Program-made: the position numbers and the translations under genes
Shown here: piece after piece, positions 53,606 through 63,381 of the stretch
Position numbering within the stretch: the stretch's first letter is position 1
Layout: every line of letters begins with the position of its first letter
Assembly (NCBI GenBank): GCA_021821195.1
Contig: JAKACT010000001.1
Coordinates: 682,001 to 746,000, forward strand
Length of the DNA stretch: 64,000 nt
Origin: Pseudomonadota bacterium
Lineage (GTDB): Bacteria; Pseudomonadota; Gammaproteobacteria; Xanthomonadales; Xanthomonadaceae
Direction: 5' to 3'
Notes under the pieces: generated by a model
The model's database searches: none
What the model was told of the DNA's origin: nothing
The model's input: the letters and a program-made list of their open reading frames with translations, nothing else

Positions 53606-54235
53606 TTACTTCGAGTACAGCTCGACGATCAGCGCTTCGTTGATGTCGCTGGGCAGGTCGGCCCGGTCCGGCACGGCCTTGAACACGCCGGCGAACTTGT
53701 TCGAATCCACTTCGACCCACGAGGGCGACAGGTTCATCTGCTCGGCCAGGGTCAGGGACTCCTTGACGCGCAGCTGCTTCTGGGCCTTCTCGGACAGCGC
53801 GATCGCGTCGCCGGCCTTGACGGCATACGACGGCAGGTTAACGGGTTTGCCGTTGACGGTGACGCCGCGGTGGCTGACCAGCTGGCGGGCGGCCGGACGG
53901 GTGACCGCGAAGCCCATCCGGTAGACGACGTTGTCCAGGCGGGTTTCCAGCAGCTGCAGCAGGTTCTCGCCGGTGTTGCCCTTCTTGGTGGCGGCCTTCT
54001 TGTAGTAGTTGCGGAACTGGCGCTCCAGCAGGCCGTAGATGCGCTTGACCTTCTGCTTCTCGCGCAGCTGGGTGGCGTAGTCGGACAGCTTGCCCTTGCG
54101 GGCGGTGGCGCCGTGCTGGCCGGGCTTCTGCTCCAGCTTGCACTTGGAATCGAGCGCGCGGGCCGGCGACTTCAGCGACAGGTCGGTGCCTTCGCGACGG
54201 GCGAGCTTACAGGTGGGACCGATATAACGAGCCAT
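53606..54235 (-). CDS. rpsD: 30S ribosomal protein S4
   Basis: The 209-residue protein begins [19 protein letters not shown] and has the S4 RNA-binding domain ([32 protein letters not shown]). The Cys-rich zinc N-terminus of some orthologues is absent apart from Cys9 and Cys31. S4 starts 16S assembly and in E. coli represses the alpha operon by binding its mRNA. Here it sits between rpsK and rpoA. Confidence 0.98.
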   Translation of the reverse strand: MARYIGPTCKLARREGTDLSLKSPARALDSKCKLEQKPGQHGATARKGKLSDYATQLREKQKVKRIYGLLERQFRNYYKKAATKKGNTGENLLQLLETRLDNVVYRMGFAVTRPAARQLVSHRGVTVNGKPVNLPSYAVKAGDAIALSEKAQKQLRVKESLTLAEQMNLSPSWVEVDSNKFAGVFKAVPDRADLPSDINEALIVELYSK

Positions 54236-54254
54236 GTTCTAGTGCTCCCGCGCG

Positions 54255-54647
54255 TCAGACGCGACGCTTCTTCGGCGGACGGCACCCGTTGTGCGGGATA
54301 GGCGTCACGTCGATGATGTTGAGGATCTTGTAACCGACGTTGTTCAGCGAACGAACGGCGGATTCGCGGCCCGGACCCGGACCCTTGATGCGCACTTCCA
54401 GCGCCTTCACGCCGTAGTCCAGCGCGGCCTTGCCAGCCTTCTCGGCGGCGACCTGCGCGGCGAACGGGGTGGACTTGCGGGAACCGCGGAAGCCCGCGCC
54501 GCCCGAAGTCGCCCAGCTCAGGGCGTTGCCCTGGCGGTCGGTGATGGTGATGATCGTGTTGTTGAAAGAAGCGTGGACATGCGCAATGCCGTCGGTGACG
54601 ACGCGCTTGATCTTCTTCTTGGTCTTGGTTGCTGCCGGCTTGGCCAT
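54255..54647 (-). CDS. rpsK: 30S ribosomal protein S11
   Basis: The 130-residue protein contains the S11 core [43 protein letters not shown] and the basic C-terminus [18 protein letters not shown]. It occupies the 30S platform. The N-terminus is extended by a Lys-rich stretch ([13 protein letters not shown]), common in the family. It lies 12 bp after rpsM. Confidence 0.98.
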   Translation of the reverse strand: MAKPAATKTKKKIKRVVTDGIAHVHASFNNTIITITDRQGNALSWATSGGAGFRGSRKSTPFAAQVAAEKAGKAALDYGVKALEVRIKGPGPGRESAVRSLNNVGYKILNIIDVTPIPHNGCRPPKKRRV

Positions 54648-54659
54648 GATGTCTGTTCC

Positions 54660-55016
54660 TTACTTCTTGATGGCCTTGCGCGGGCCCTTGCGGGTGCGCG
54701 CATTGGTGCGGGTGCGCTGGCCACGCAGCGGCAGGCCGCGGCGATGACGCAGGCCGCGGTAGCAGCCCAGGTCCATCAGGCGCTTGATGGCCATGCCGAT
54801 TTCGCGACGCAGGTCGCCTTCGACGATGAACTTGCCGACTTCGGCGCGCAGGCGCTCGACTTCCGGCTCGGACAGGTCGCGGATCTTGGTCGACGAGCTG
54901 ACGCCAGCCGATTCACAGACCTGCTTGGAACGGGTACGGCCAATGCCGTAGATGCTTTGCAGCCCGACCCAGACGTGCTTCTGGGCAGGCAGGTTGACGC
55001 CTGCAATACGCGCCAT
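54660..55016 (-). CDS. rpsM: 30S ribosomal protein S13
   Basis: The 118-residue protein starts [20 protein letters not shown], as in S13, and ends in the basic tail [24 protein letters not shown] that reaches the tRNA sites. It is the first gene of the alpha operon here. The upstream 333-bp spacer carries a good TACAAT -10 box, so it probably has its own promoter and not only read-through from secY. Confidence 0.97.
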   Translation of the reverse strand: MARIAGVNLPAQKHVWVGLQSIYGIGRTRSKQVCESAGVSSSTKIRDLSEPEVERLRAEVGKFIVEGDLRREIGMAIKRLMDLGCYRGLRHRRGLPLRGQRTRTNARTRKGPRKAIKK

Positions 55017-55349
55017 AAGGCGATCTCCGATAAACGAAATGACGCCGAACCGAGGGGTTCGACGTGGGAAACGTGGAATTGTAACCCAATCCCGACTTGT
55101 CAGGAAGCCAAGGCAAGCCCTGGCCCGGCATGGGGAGTGTGCCCATGCTCCGGCGATGGCCCCGGACTGGCAGTGCCCGGCCCTTCCGGGCCCGGCCTGC
55201 CCGCGCGCTACTCTGGCGCACGGATCGGTCCGGGGCCACCCACGCGCGGGATCGTCGCGCGGGTCGCCCATTTGCCGGTTCGCGCGTTCGTCGAACCGGC
55301 GGTTGTCACTTGTCCCGCAACGGATGCGGGGACGGCTGCGCGGCCCCGC
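55017..55349. other. secY-rpsM spacer with hairpins and alpha-operon leader; no rpmJ
   Basis: These 333 bases hold no recognisable gene; rpmJ, often found here, is absent. Hairpins lie at 55274-55300 (GCCGGTTCG/CGAACCGGC) and around 55312-55333, soon after the secY stop and suited to ending secY transcripts. The rpsM-proximal part contains a promoter and a leader of about 60 nt. Confidence 0.7.
55078..55106 (-). promoter_or_regulatory. Promoter of the alpha operon (rpsM onward)
   Basis: On the minus strand TACAAT (55078-55083) is preceded at 17 bp by TTCCTG (55101-55106), with an alternative CTGACA at 14 bp. The region is AT-enriched compared with the rest of the spacer. The predicted leader is about 55-60 nt, long enough for an S4-type regulatory structure. 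Confidence 0.55.
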
Positions 55350-56699
55350 TTAGCGGGCGCCACGCCCCTTGAGGTTGGCCTTCTTCAGCAGGCTCTCGTA
55401 CTGGTGCGACATCAGGTGCGCCTGGATCTGCGCGATGAAGTCCATCACCACCACCACCACGATCAGCAGCGACGTGCCGCCGAAGTAGAACGACGCGCCC
55501 ATTTCGGTACGCATCACTTCCGGCAGCAGGCAGACCAGCACCAGGTACGCCGAACCAGCGGCGGTCAAACGGGTCAGCACGCCATCGATGTACTCGCCCG
55601 TCGCCTTGCCCGGGCGGATGCCGGGAATCAGTGCGCCGGACTTCTTGAGGTTGTCCGCGGTTTCCTGCGAATTGAACACCAGCGCCGTATAGAAGAACGC
55701 GAAACCGACGATCAGCGCAGCCAACAGGATCATGTGCAGCGGCTCGCCCGGCGACAACATCTGGCTGACCTTCTGCAACCACACGGTGGCAGGGCTGCCA
55801 GACTGGCCGAACCAGGTCGACGCGGTGGCCGGGAACATGATGATCGACGAGGCGAAGATCGGCGGGATCACGCCCGACATGTTGAGCTTGAGCGGCAGGA
55901 AGGAGCTCTGGTTCTGGTAACCGCCGCGGGCACCCTGGCGACGCGCATAGTTCACGGTGATGCGGCGCTGGCCGCTCTCCATGAACACCACGAACCAGGT
56001 CACCGCCAGCACGATCGCCAGGATGAAGAACACCGTGATCCACTGCATGTCGCCGCTATTGGCTTGCTGCAGGGTATTCAACACCGCGCCGGGCAAACCC
56101 GCGACGATGCCGGCGAAGATGATCAGCGAGACGCCGTTGCCGATGCCGCGTTCGGTCACCTGCTCGCCCAGCCACATCAGGAACACCGTGCCGGCGGTCA
56201 GCGAGACCACCGCGGTGACCACGAAGCCGAGGCCCGGGCTGTACACCACCGGCACGCCGCCGCTGGCACCCTGCCCCTGCAGCGCGATGGCGATGCCGGC
56301 GGCCTGGAACACCGCCAGGAACACCGAGCCGACGCGCGAATACTGGGTGATCTTGCGACGGCCCGACTCGCCTTCCTTCTGCAGCGCCTTCAGGCTGGGC
56401 AGGATCTGCACCATCAGCTGCATCACGATGGACGCGGAGATGTACGGCATCACGTTCAGCGCGAACAGGCTGAAACGCGCAAGCGCACCGCCGGAGAACA
56501 TGTTGAACATGTCCACCACGGTGCCCTTCTGCGAGTCCATCAGCTGGAGCATCGCCTCGGGATTGACACCCGGCACCGGGATGAAGCAGCCGATGCGATA
56601 GACGATCAGCGCACCGATGACGAACAGGAGGCGCGAGCGAAGTTCGGTGAACTTGCCCGCGCCCATCAGGCCTGCCAATGCTCCAGCACTGCGCGACAT
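55350..56699 (-). CDS. secY: Preprotein translocase subunit SecY
   Basis: The 449-residue protein has ten transmembrane helices and forms the Sec translocation channel. Hallmarks are [75 protein letters not shown], and the cytoplasmic loop ending [20 protein letters not shown]. It is the last gene of the spc block, 7 bp after rplO. Confidence 0.98.
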   Translation of the reverse strand: MSRSAGALAGLMGAGKFTELRSRLLFVIGALIVYRIGCFIPVPGVNPEAMLQLMDSQKGTVVDMFNMFSGGALARFSLFALNVMPYISASIVMQLMVQILPSLKALQKEGESGRRKITQYSRVGSVFLAVFQAAGIAIALQGQGASGGVPVVYSPGLGFVVTAVVSLTAGTVFLMWLGEQVTERGIGNGVSLIIFAGIVAGLPGAVLNTLQQANSGDMQWITVFFILAIVLAVTWFVVFMESGQRRITVNYARRQGARGGYQNQSSFLPLKLNMSGVIPPIFASSIIMFPATASTWFGQSGSPATVWLQKVSQMLSPGEPLHMILLAALIVGFAFFYTALVFNSQETADNLKKSGALIPGIRPGKATGEYIDGVLTRLTAAGSAYLVLVCLLPEVMRTEMGASFYFGGTSLLIVVVVVMDFIAQIQAHLMSHQYESLLKKANLKGRGAR

Positions 56700-56706
56700 G
56701 CCGTCC

Positions 56707-57144
56707 TTACTCCGCCAGCTTGCCGCCGGCCGCTTCGATCGCGGCCTTGGCGCCGGCGGTCGCAGCGATGCCCTTGAGCACGTAGGCCTTGGTCACGTCG
56801 CCCTTGGCAACGACCTTGGCGCGCTTGGCGGTGCTCGGCACCAGCTTGGCGGCACGCAGGGCGGCGAAATCGACTTCGCCGGCCGGCAGCACGTCCAGCT
56901 TGTACAGCAGCACTTCGGCGCAGTCCTTGGCCATCTTCGAGCGGAAGCCGATCTTCGGCAGGCGGCGCTGCATGGGGATCTGGCCGCCTTCGAAACCGGC
57001 CTTGATCTTGCCCTTGCCGGAACGCGCGAACGAACCCTTGTGGCCGCGGCCGGCGGTCTTGCCGAGGCCGGAACCGATGCCGCGACCGACGCGGGTGCGC
57101 TCCTTGCGGGCGCCGTCTGCGGGCTTGAGCGAATTGAGCTTCAT
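56707..57144 (-). CDS. rplO: 50S ribosomal protein L15
   Basis: The 145-residue protein starts [37 protein letters not shown], the Gly/Arg-rich extension typical of L15, and continues [18 protein letters not shown]. It lies between rpmD and secY with spacings of 4 and 7 bp. Confidence 0.98.
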   Translation of the reverse strand: MKLNSLKPADGARKERTRVGRGIGSGLGKTAGRGHKGSFARSGKGKIKAGFEGGQIPMQRRLPKIGFRSKMAKDCAEVLLYKLDVLPAGEVDFAALRAAKLVPSTAKRAKVVAKGDVTKAYVLKGIAATAGAKAAIEAAGGKLAE

Positions 57145-57148
57145 GTGA

Positions 57149-57334
57149 TTACTCCTCCACCTTCACAAGGTAGTGGACCTTGTTGATCAGGCCACGAACC
57201 TGCGGGCTGTCCTTGAGTTCGCGGACGCTGTTGAGCTTGCCGAGGCCGAGCGCCTTGACCGACAGGCGGTGGCGCGACTGGGTGCCGCGCAGGCCCTTGA
57301 CCAGGCGGACCTTGATGGTCTTGTCGTTAGCCAT
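57149..57334 (-). CDS. rpmD: 50S ribosomal protein L30
   Basis: The 61-residue protein ([25 protein letters not shown] ... [16 protein letters not shown]) is the short bacterial L30. The ATG at 57334 lies inside the end of rpsE, an 8-bp overlap, so the pair are translationally coupled. A longer frame upstream is an out-of-frame reading of rpsE. Confidence 0.96.
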   Translation of the reverse strand: MANDKTIKVRLVKGLRGTQSRHRLSVKALGLGKLNSVRELKDSPQVRGLINKVHYLVKVEE

Positions 57335-57866
57335 TGACCAAATCCTCCAACTTCTTGCCGCGCTTGGCCGCGATCTTCGCCGGGGAATGCATCGACTCCA
57401 GGCCCTTGATCGTGGCGCGCACCAGGTTGATCGGGTTGCGCGAACCAACCGCCTTGGCCAGCACGTCCTTCACGCCCACCGCTTCCAGCACGGCGCGCAT
57501 CGCGCCGCCGGCGATCACGCCGGTACCTTCGGAGGCGGGCTGCATGAACACGCGGGCTGCGCCGTGGCCGGCCTTGACCTGATGGAACAGGGTGCCGCCG
57601 TTGAGGTCGACCGAGCTCATGCCCTTGCGCGCCTGCTCCATCGACTTCTGGATGGCAACCGGCACTTCGCGCGCCTTGCCATAGCCGAAGCCGACCTTGC
57701 CGGCACCGTCACCCACCACCGTCAGCGCGGTGAAGGTGAACTGGCGGCCGCCCTTGACGGTCTTGCTGACACGATTGACGGCGATCAGCTTCTCGATCAT
57801 GCCGTCATCGACTTTTTCCTCGCGGGGACCGCGATCGCGGCCGCGGGATTCGCGTTGTTCTGCCAT
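57327..57866 (-). CDS. rpsE: 30S ribosomal protein S5
   Basis: The 179-residue protein has the S5 double-stranded RNA-binding segment ([51 protein letters not shown]) and a C-terminal domain ending [10 protein letters not shown]. The charged N-terminus ([18 protein letters not shown]) is longer than in E. coli. The ribosome binding site is weak (CGAGA), and 163 bp separate it from rplR, unusual for this operon. It overlaps rpmD by 8 bp. Confidence 0.97.
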   Translation of the reverse strand: MAEQRESRGRDRGPREEKVDDGMIEKLIAVNRVSKTVKGGRQFTFTALTVVGDGAGKVGFGYGKAREVPVAIQKSMEQARKGMSSVDLNGGTLFHQVKAGHGAARVFMQPASEGTGVIAGGAMRAVLEAVGVKDVLAKAVGSRNPINLVRATIKGLESMHSPAKIAAKRGKKLEDLVNG

Positions 57867-58029
57867 TTCGATGTCTCGATTATTGAGGGGATTTGCGGCT
57901 TCGCCGCTTATGGTTGTGGAGTGCTGCGGGCGTTCCGCCAGCGCCGCAACCGGCGATGGCGTCCGATGCAGACCGCATCGGCAGCAGGCAGGAGAGGCAA
58001 GGAGCCGGAGCCCCCCCGCCCCCAAACCC

Positions 58030-58383
58030 TTAGAACTGCAGGCCGCCTTCGCGCGCGGCGTCGGCCAGCGCCTTGATGCGGCCGTGGTAGCGGTAGCCCG
58101 AACGGTCGAAGGCGACGCGCTCGATGCCGGCGGCCTTGGCGCGCTCGGCGATCACCTGACCCACCTTGGCGGCGGCTTCGGCGTTCTTGCCATTCTTCAG
58201 GCCGGCCATCACGTCGGCCTCGACGGTCGCGGCCGAAGCCAGCACCTTCGCGCCATCATGGGTGAACAGCTGGGCATACAGGTGCTGGCCAGTGCGCAGC
58301 ACCGACAGGCGCGGCACGCCGAGTTCGCGGATGTGGGCGCGGGTCGACTTGGCGCGACGCAGGCGGGCGATCTTCTTTTCCAT
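58030..58383 (-). CDS. rplR: 50S ribosomal protein L18
   Basis: The 117-residue 5S rRNA-binding protein has the features [29 protein letters not shown] and [28 protein letters not shown], which is the conserved C-terminus. It is placed between rplF (30 bp) and rpsE (163 bp). Confidence 0.98.
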   Translation of the reverse strand: MEKKIARLRRAKSTRAHIRELGVPRLSVLRTGQHLYAQLFTHDGAKVLASAATVEADVMAGLKNGKNAEAAAKVGQVIAERAKAAGIERVAFDRSGYRYHGRIKALADAAREGGLQF

Positions 58384-58413
58384 GGTCTTCTTCTCCGAAA
58401 GCTGAAGGCGCGA

Positions 58414-58941
58414 TTACGCCTTCTTGGCTTCCTTGCGGATGATGGTCTCGTCGGAATACTTCACGCCCTTGCCCTTGTAGGGCTCCGGCGGGCGGTAACC
58501 ACGGATCTTGGCGGCAACTTCACCCACCAGCTGCTTGTCGGCGCCCGCGACCAGGATCTCGGTCTGGGTCGGCGTGGTGATGGTGATGCCAGCCGGCGGC
58601 GCAAACAGGATGGGGTGCGAATAACCCAGCGACAGGTTCAGGTCCTGGCCCTGCATGGCGGCGCGGTAACCCACGCCGACCAGCTCGAGCTTGCGCTCGA
58701 AACCGGCGCTGACGCCGTGCACCATGTTGGCGACGATCGCACGCAGGGTGCCGGCCATCGGCACCAGCGCGGCGTCGTTGGCGGACAGCAGCGCGTGGCC
58801 GTCTTCGATCTTGACTTCGACGCCGGCCGGCTTGGCGATGCTGAGGGTGCCCTTCGGGCCCTTCACGCTGATGGATTCCGACTGGACGTTGACTTCGACG
58901 CCCTTGGCGAGGGCGACGGGCTTCTTGGCGACTCGGGACAT
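58414..58941 (-). CDS. rplF: 50S ribosomal protein L6
   Basis: The 175-residue protein starts [17 protein letters not shown] and ends with the L6 signature region [29 protein letters not shown]. Two tandem alpha/beta domains are visible. It lies near the GTPase centre and the sarcin-ricin loop. It is preceded by rpsH at 13 bp. Confidence 0.98.
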   Translation of the reverse strand: MSRVAKKPVALAKGVEVNVQSESISVKGPKGTLSIAKPAGVEVKIEDGHALLSANDAALVPMAGTLRAIVANMVHGVSAGFERKLELVGVGYRAAMQGQDLNLSLGYSHPILFAPPAGITITTPTQTEILVAGADKQLVGEVAAKIRGYRPPEPYKGKGVKYSDETIIRKEAKKA

Positions 58942-58954
58942 GTTCGTTACTCCC

Positions 58955-59350
58955 TTAGGCCACGATGCACAGGACTTCGCCGCCGACGCCCTGCTGGCGC
59001 GCCTGCGAGTCGGTCATGATGCCCTTGGAGGTGGAAACGATCGCCACGCCAAGGCCGTTCAGGACCTTCGGCAGCGCATCCTTGCCACGATACTGGCGCA
59101 GGCCCGAGCGCGACACGCGCTTCAGGGTCTCGATCACCGGCTTGCCCTCGAAGTACTTCAGGGCGATTTCAAGCTCGGCCTTCGCGCCGTTCGGGGTCAC
59201 GCGTGCGTCGGCGATGTAGCCCTCGTCCTTCAGGACGTTGGCGATCGCGACCTTGACCTTGGAGGACGGCATCTTCACCGCCGGCTTGCCAACCGCTGCC
59301 GCATTCCTGATGCGGACCAGCATGTCGGCGATGGGATCAGTCATGCTCAT
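58955..59350 (-). CDS. rpsH: 30S ribosomal protein S8
   Basis: The 131-residue protein starts [18 protein letters not shown] and ends [23 protein letters not shown], the typical S8 termini. AGGTGA lies 6 nt before the ATG at 59350. In E. coli S8 represses the spc operon by binding its mRNA. Here a 177-bp spacer with an internal promoter-like element and a hairpin precedes the gene. Confidence 0.98.
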   Translation of the reverse strand: MSMTDPIADMLVRIRNAAAVGKPAVKMPSSKVKVAIANVLKDEGYIADARVTPNGAKAELEIALKYFEGKPVIETLKRVSRSGLRQYRGKDALPKVLNGLGVAIVSTSKGIMTDSQARQQGVGGEVLCIVA

Positions 59351-59527
59351 ATGGATTCACCTGATGAGTAGCACCGATATCCGCTTTCGCGAAAATCTGT
59401 CGGGTTGTGGACACCACGGACGAGGAACGCCGCGGCGCTGTTGCAGGCACGAACCCCGCATCGCTGCGGGGTTCGGGAACCGCCACCGCCGCTTTCGCGA
59501 CAGGTAGCTGGTCAGTATAGCAGGTTT
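59351..59527. other. Long rpsN-rpsH spacer with hairpin and direct repeat
   Basis: A perfect hairpin CGAACCCCGC/GCGGGGTTCG around ATCGCT lies at 59450-59475. A 12-bp direct repeat CCGCTTTCGCGA occurs at 59381-59392 and 59489-59500, flanking it. No coding frame is seen. An extended -10-like motif sits at the rpsN side. Confidence 0.6.
59514..59522 (-). promoter_or_regulatory. Extended -10 promoter-like motif upstream of rpsH
   Basis: TGCTATACT on the minus strand is an extended -10 (TGn plus TATACT) lying 6 bp past the rpsN stop. It could start transcripts for rpsH and following genes inside the spc block. The -35 region shows no clear match. Confidence 0.4.
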
Positions 59528-59833
59528 TTACCAGCTCGCCTTGCGCAGGCCAGGCACGTCACCGCGCATGGTGGCTTCGCGCAGCTTGTTGCGGCCGAGG
59601 CCGAACTTGCTGTAGACCGCGCGCGGCCGGCCGGTCAGGGCGCAGCGGGTGGTCTGGCGGGACGGCGAGGAGTCGCGCGGCAGCTTCTGCAGCTTGGTCG
59701 CGGCCACCATCTTGTCCTCGTAGGAGGCGTCCTGGCTGGCGATGACCTTCTTCAGCGCCTCACGCTTGGCGGCGTGCTGCTTGGCCAGCTTGGCGCGCTT
59801 GGCCTCGCGGTTGATCATGGAAGTCTTGGCCAT
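59528..59833 (-). CDS. rpsN: 30S ribosomal protein S14
   Basis: The 101-residue protein is the long, zinc-independent form (no CxxC pair). It has [49 protein letters not shown] at its C-terminus. It is preceded by rplE at 10 bp and followed by an unusual 177-bp spacer. No zinc-binding paralogue is in the window. Confidence 0.97.
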   Translation of the reverse strand: MAKTSMINREAKRAKLAKQHAAKREALKKVIASQDASYEDKMVAATKLQKLPRDSSPSRQTTRCALTGRPRAVYSKFGLGRNKLREATMRGDVPGLRKASW

Positions 59834-59843
59834 GACGTGTCCT

Positions 59844-60386
59844 TTAGTTGCGGAACGGGAAGCGGAAGGCCTCGAGCAGGGCCTTGGCCTCGGCGTCGGT
59901 CTTCGCGGTGGTGGTGATGGCGATATCCATGCCGCGCATCGCGTCGACGGCGTCGAAGTCGATCTCCGGGAAGATGATCTGCTCCTTCACGCCCATGTTG
60001 TAGTTGCCACGGCCGTCGAACGAACGCCCCGACACGCCGCGGAAGTCGCGCACGCGCGGCAGCGAGATGTTGATCAGGCGATCGAGGAACTCGAACATCT
60101 GGGCGCGGCGCAGGGTGACCTTGCAACCGATCGGCCAGCCGTCGCGGATCTTGAACGAAGCGACCGACACGCGCGACTTGGTGACCACCGGCTTCTGGCC
60201 GGAGATCTTGGTCATGTCGGCGACGGCGTTCTCAAGCACCTTCTTGTTGGTCGCCGCTTCGCCCACGCCCATGTTCAGCGTGACCTTGACGAGCTTCGGG
60301 ACCTGCATCGGATTGGTGTAGCCGAACTGCTGCATCAGCTTCGGCACCACTTCTTCCTTGTAGAACTTTTCGAGACGGGTGGTCAT
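59844..60386 (-). CDS. rplE: 50S ribosomal protein L5
   Basis: The 180-residue protein starts [44 protein letters not shown] and ends [15 protein letters not shown]. It contacts 5S rRNA and P-site tRNA. The ATG at 60386 lies one base after the rplX stop. The longer upstream frame overlaps rplX and is not used. Confidence 0.98.
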   Translation of the reverse strand: MTTRLEKFYKEEVVPKLMQQFGYTNPMQVPKLVKVTLNMGVGEAATNKKVLENAVADMTKISGQKPVVTKSRVSVASFKIRDGWPIGCKVTLRRAQMFEFLDRLINISLPRVRDFRGVSGRSFDGRGNYNMGVKEQIIFPEIDFDAVDAMRGMDIAITTTAKTDAEAKALLEAFRFPFRN

Positions 60387-60387
60387 G

Positions 60388-60702
60388 TCAGATAGCCTCG
60401 CCGCTGGAGCGGAACACGCGGATGCGCTTTCCATTCTCGAGCACCTTGGTGGCAACGCGTTCGCCCTTGCCCGTCGCCGGGTTCAGCAGCATCACGTTGG
60501 AAATGTGGATCGACGCCTCGCGCTCGACCACGCCGCCGGGCTGGCCGGCCTGCGGGTTGGGCTTGGTGTGGCGCTTGACCAGGTTCAGGTTGGCAACGTA
60601 GACGCGCTCGCCATCGACGCGCACGACTTCGCCAGCCTGGCCCTTGATCTTCTTGTTGCCGGTGGTCACGACCACCTGGTCGCCCTTGCGGATACGGTTC
60701 AT
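60388..60702 (-). CDS. rplX: 50S ribosomal protein L24
   Basis: The 104-residue protein carries the KOW motif at its N-terminus ([26 protein letters not shown]) and continues [32 protein letters not shown]. It is an early 50S assembly initiator. It lies 17 bp after rplN. Confidence 0.98.
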   Translation of the reverse strand: MNRIRKGDQVVVTTGNKKIKGQAGEVVRVDGERVYVANLNLVKRHTKPNPQAGQPGGVVEREASIHISNVMLLNPATGKGERVATKVLENGKRIRVFRSSGEAI

Positions 60703-60719
60703 GTTCTTCCTTCCTCCGC

Positions 60720-61088
60720 TCAGAGCACTTCAGGCGCGAGCGAGACGATCTTCATGAACTTCTCGGTACGCAGCTCACGGGTCACGGGCCCGAAGATGCG
60801 AGTGCCGATCGGCTCTTGCTTGTTGTTCAGCAGCACGGCGGCGTTGCCGTCGAAGCGGATCAGCGAACCGTCCGCGCGGCGCACGCCCTTGCGGGTGCGG
60901 ACCACGACGGCGTCGTAGACGTCGCCCTTCTTCACCTTGCCGCGCGGAATCGCTTCCTTCACCGACACCTTGATGATGTCGCCGATGCCGGCGTAACGGC
61001 GCTTCGAGCCGCCGAGCACCTTGATGCACATCAGTTCCTTGGCACCCGAGTTGTCGGCAACGTCGAGAAAGCTCTGCATCTGGATCAT
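60720..61088 (-). CDS. rplN: 50S ribosomal protein L14
   Basis: The 122-residue protein starts [37 protein letters not shown] and has the family core [34 protein letters not shown]. It opens the spc block and lies 15 bp after rpsQ without an evident promoter. Confidence 0.98.
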   Translation of the reverse strand: MIQMQSFLDVADNSGAKELMCIKVLGGSKRRYAGIGDIIKVSVKEAIPRGKVKKGDVYDAVVVRTRKGVRRADGSLIRFDGNAAVLLNNKQEPIGTRIFGPVTRELRTEKFMKIVSLAPEVL

Positions 61089-61103
61089 GGCTGTCTCCCT
61101 TGC

Positions 61104-61367
61104 TTACTCGGCGGCACGCGTGATGACTTCCACCACGCGCCAGTTCTTGGTCTTGGACATCGGTGCGCATTCCGCCACGCGGACGACGTCACCTTCGTTG
61201 CAGGTGTTGTCGGCATCGTGGGCGTGCAGCTTGGTCGAGCGACGGATGTACTTGCCGTACAACGCGTGCTTGACCTGGCGCTCGACGAGCACCGTCACGG
61301 TCTTGTCCATCTTGTTGCTGACGACGCGGCCTTCGACCGTGTGCAGCTTCTTGGTTTGTTCAGTCAT
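61104..61367 (-). CDS. rpsQ: 30S ribosomal protein S17
   Basis: The 87-residue protein has the S17 OB-fold sequence ([42 protein letters not shown], then [27 protein letters not shown]). It is the last gene of the S10 block, 11 bp after rpmC. Confidence 0.98.
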   Translation of the reverse strand: MTEQTKKLHTVEGRVVSNKMDKTVTVLVERQVKHALYGKYIRRSTKLHAHDADNTCNEGDVVRVAECAPMSKTKNWRVVEVITRAAE

Positions 61368-61378
61368 GTCTGCCTTCC

Positions 61379-61585
61379 TTACTTCGACGCGCTGTTCTGC
61401 AGCGCGCCAAGCAGCGTGTTGACGCGAGCGATCTCGCGGCGCACGCGGCGGGGCTCGTTGGTCTTGGACGGGGGCAGCTGGCCGGTGGCCTTCTGCATCC
61501 GCAGCGCGAAGCGCTCCTTCTGCAGCTCGACCAGATGGGCCTTCAGCTCGTCCGCCGACTTCTGACGCAGTTGCTTGAGTTCCAT
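61379..61585 (-). CDS. rpmC: 50S ribosomal protein L29
   Basis: The 68-residue two-helix protein starts [39 protein letters not shown] and contains the [11 protein letters not shown] motif. Its ATG shares one base with the rplP stop (TGATG). It sits at the tunnel exit and helps dock SRP and trigger factor. Confidence 0.97.
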   Translation of the reverse strand: MELKQLRQKSADELKAHLVELQKERFALRMQKATGQLPPSKTNEPRRVRREIARVNTLLGALQNSASK

Positions 61586-61998
61586 CAGCGCACCGTCCGG
61601 GTCACGAAAGTGGTGGTGACCGAGAGCTTGGCCGAAGCCAGGCGGAACGCCTCGCGCGCGATTTCCTCGCTGACGCCCTCGATCTCGTAGATCATGCGGC
61701 CGGGCTGGATCTGGGCGACCCAGTACTCCACGTTGCCCTTACCGGAGCCCATGCGGACTTCGATCGGCTTCTTGGTGATCGGCTTGTCGGGGAACACGCG
61801 GATCCACATCTTGCCGCCACGCTTCACGTAACGGCTGATGGAACGGCGCGCGGCCTCGATCTGGCGAGCGGTGAGCTGGCCGGTGGCGGTCGCCTTCAGG
61901 CCGAACTCGCCGAAGCTGACCGCGTTGGCGCTCCAGCTCAGGCCCTCATTGCGGCCCTTGTGGACCTTGCGGTATTTGGTTCGCTTGGGTTGCAACAT
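61585..61998 (-). CDS. rplP: 50S ribosomal protein L16
   Basis: The 137-residue protein starts [20 protein letters not shown] and has the conserved [46 protein letters not shown] region. It lies near the A site and peptidyl transferase centre. It is 3 bp after rpsC and overlaps rpmC by one base. Confidence 0.98.
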   Translation of the reverse strand: MLQPKRTKYRKVHKGRNEGLSWSANAVSFGEFGLKATATGQLTARQIEAARRSISRYVKRGGKMWIRVFPDKPITKKPIEVRMGSGKGNVEYWVAQIQPGRMIYEIEGVSEEIAREAFRLASAKLSVTTTFVTRTVR

Positions 61999-62001
61999 GG
62001 T

Positions 62002-62760
62002 TTATTCCCTCGCTTCGCCGCGCTCGGCGCGGTCGCCACGGTCACGGCGCGGACCACGCGGACGCTCACGGTCACGGTCGCCGCCACGCGGTGCCGGGGT
62101 GTCGTCCTGCTTCTCCTGGCCAACTTGGGAGAAATCGAAGATCTCGCCCTTGTAGACCCACACCTTGATGCCGATGATGCCGTACGTGGTCTTCGCTTCC
62201 GCGAAGCCGTAATCGATGTCCGCACGCAGGGTGTGCAGCGGCACGCGGCCTTCGCGGTACCACTCGGAACGGGCGATTTCAGCACCGTTCAAGCGGCCGG
62301 CCACGTTGACCTTGATGCCCAGCGCACCGAGGCGCATCGCGTTGCCCACCGCGCGCTTCATGGCGCGGCGGAACATGATGCGGCGCTCCAGCTGCTGGGC
62401 GATGGACTCGGCCACCAGCTGCGCGTCGAGTTCCGGCTTGCGGACTTCGGTGACGTTGATGTGCGCCGGCACGCCGAGCACGTCGGACACTTCCTTGCGC
62501 AGCTTCTCGATGTCCTCGCCGCGCTTGCCGATCACCACGCCCGGACGGGCGGTGTGGATGGTTACGCGGGCGTTGTTGGCCGGACGCTCGATCAGGATCT
62601 TGCTGATGCCGGCCTGGGCCAGCTTCTTGCGCAGCATGTCGCGGACGCGGAGGTCGGCCGACAGGAACTCGGCGAACTGCTTCTTGCCGGCATACCACTT
62701 GGAGTTCCAGTCCTTGGCGATGCCCAGGCGGATGCCGATCGGATTGACTTTATGACCCAT
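62002..62760 (-). CDS. rpsC: 30S ribosomal protein S3
   Basis: The 252-residue protein starts [33 protein letters not shown]. It has the KH domain with [16 protein letters not shown] and a C-terminal domain [39 protein letters not shown]. The last 35 residues are an Arg/Asp/Gly-rich tail ([27 protein letters not shown]) longer than in E. coli. It lies 2 bp after rplV. Confidence 0.98.
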   Translation of the reverse strand: MGHKVNPIGIRLGIAKDWNSKWYAGKKQFAEFLSADLRVRDMLRKKLAQAGISKILIERPANNARVTIHTARPGVVIGKRGEDIEKLRKEVSDVLGVPAHINVTEVRKPELDAQLVAESIAQQLERRIMFRRAMKRAVGNAMRLGALGIKVNVAGRLNGAEIARSEWYREGRVPLHTLRADIDYGFAEAKTTYGIIGIKVWVYKGEIFDFSQVGQEKQDDTPAPRGGDRDRERPRGPRRDRGDRAERGEARE

Positions 62761-62762
62761 GA

Positions 62763-63098
62763 TTACTTGCCCTCGCCCACGACCACGGTGATGTGGCTGG
62801 TGCGCTTGGTGATGCGCGTGCCACGGCCCTTCGCACGCGCCATGAAGCGCTTCAACGAGGGACCCTCATCGACCATGATGGTCTTGACCTTGAGCTCGTC
62901 CGCATCGGCGCCGTTGTTGTTCTCGGCGTTCGAAGCAGCCGAGAACACGACCTTGTAGATCATGCCGGCGGCCTTCTTGTCCGAGAACTTCAGCAGGTCG
63001 AGCGCACGGGCCACGGGGAGGCCGCGCACTTGGTCGGCGACCAGGCGGACCTTCTGGGCGGAGATGCGCGCACTGCGCAGGACGGCTTTCGCTTCCAT
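62763..63098 (-). CDS. rplV: 50S ribosomal protein L22
   Basis: The 111-residue protein ([29 protein letters not shown] ... [24 protein letters not shown]) has the L22 hairpin that lines the exit tunnel and is a site of macrolide resistance in other bacteria. AAGGAG lies 6 nt before the ATG at 63098, while the alternative ATG at 63104 abuts it, so 63098 is the start. Confidence 0.97.
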   Translation of the reverse strand: MEAKAVLRSARISAQKVRLVADQVRGLPVARALDLLKFSDKKAAGMIYKVVFSAASNAENNNGADADELKVKTIMVDEGPSLKRFMARAKGRGTRITKRTSHITVVVGEGK

Positions 63099-63108
63099 GG
63101 TCATCTCC

Positions 63109-63375
63109 TTACTTCCCCTTCTTGTCGCCGCCATGACCCTTGAACGTACGGGTCACGGCGAATTCGCCAAGCTTGTGGCCGATCATGTTCTCGTTGACCA
63201 GCACCGGGACATGGTTCTTGCCGTTATGCACGGCGATGGTGAACCCGATCATTTCCGGCAGGATCGTCGAACGACGCGACCAGGTCTTGATCGGCTTCTT
63301 GCTGCTACCCGCGGTCTCCACCTTCTTCTGCAGATGGTGGTCGATGAACGGGCCTTTCTTGAGTGAACGTGCCAT
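63109..63375 (-). CDS. rpsS: 30S ribosomal protein S19
   Basis: The 88-residue protein starts [20 protein letters not shown] and contains [52 protein letters not shown], all standard for S19 of the 30S head. It is placed 6 bp after rplB and 10 bp before rplV. Confidence 0.98.
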   Translation of the reverse strand: MARSLKKGPFIDHHLQKKVETAGSSKKPIKTWSRRSTILPEMIGFTIAVHNGKNHVPVLVNENMIGHKLGEFAVTRTFKGHGGDKKGK

Positions 63376-63381
63376 TGCCGA

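Noticed and set aside
55017-55349. A possible rpmJ (L36) gene
   Set aside because: Neither strand encodes the Cys/His zinc motif or the MKVRxS start of L36.
54291-56777. An 828-codon plus-strand frame over secY and S13
   Set aside because: Antisense to well-conserved ribosomal genes, with His/Arg-rich low-complexity translation.
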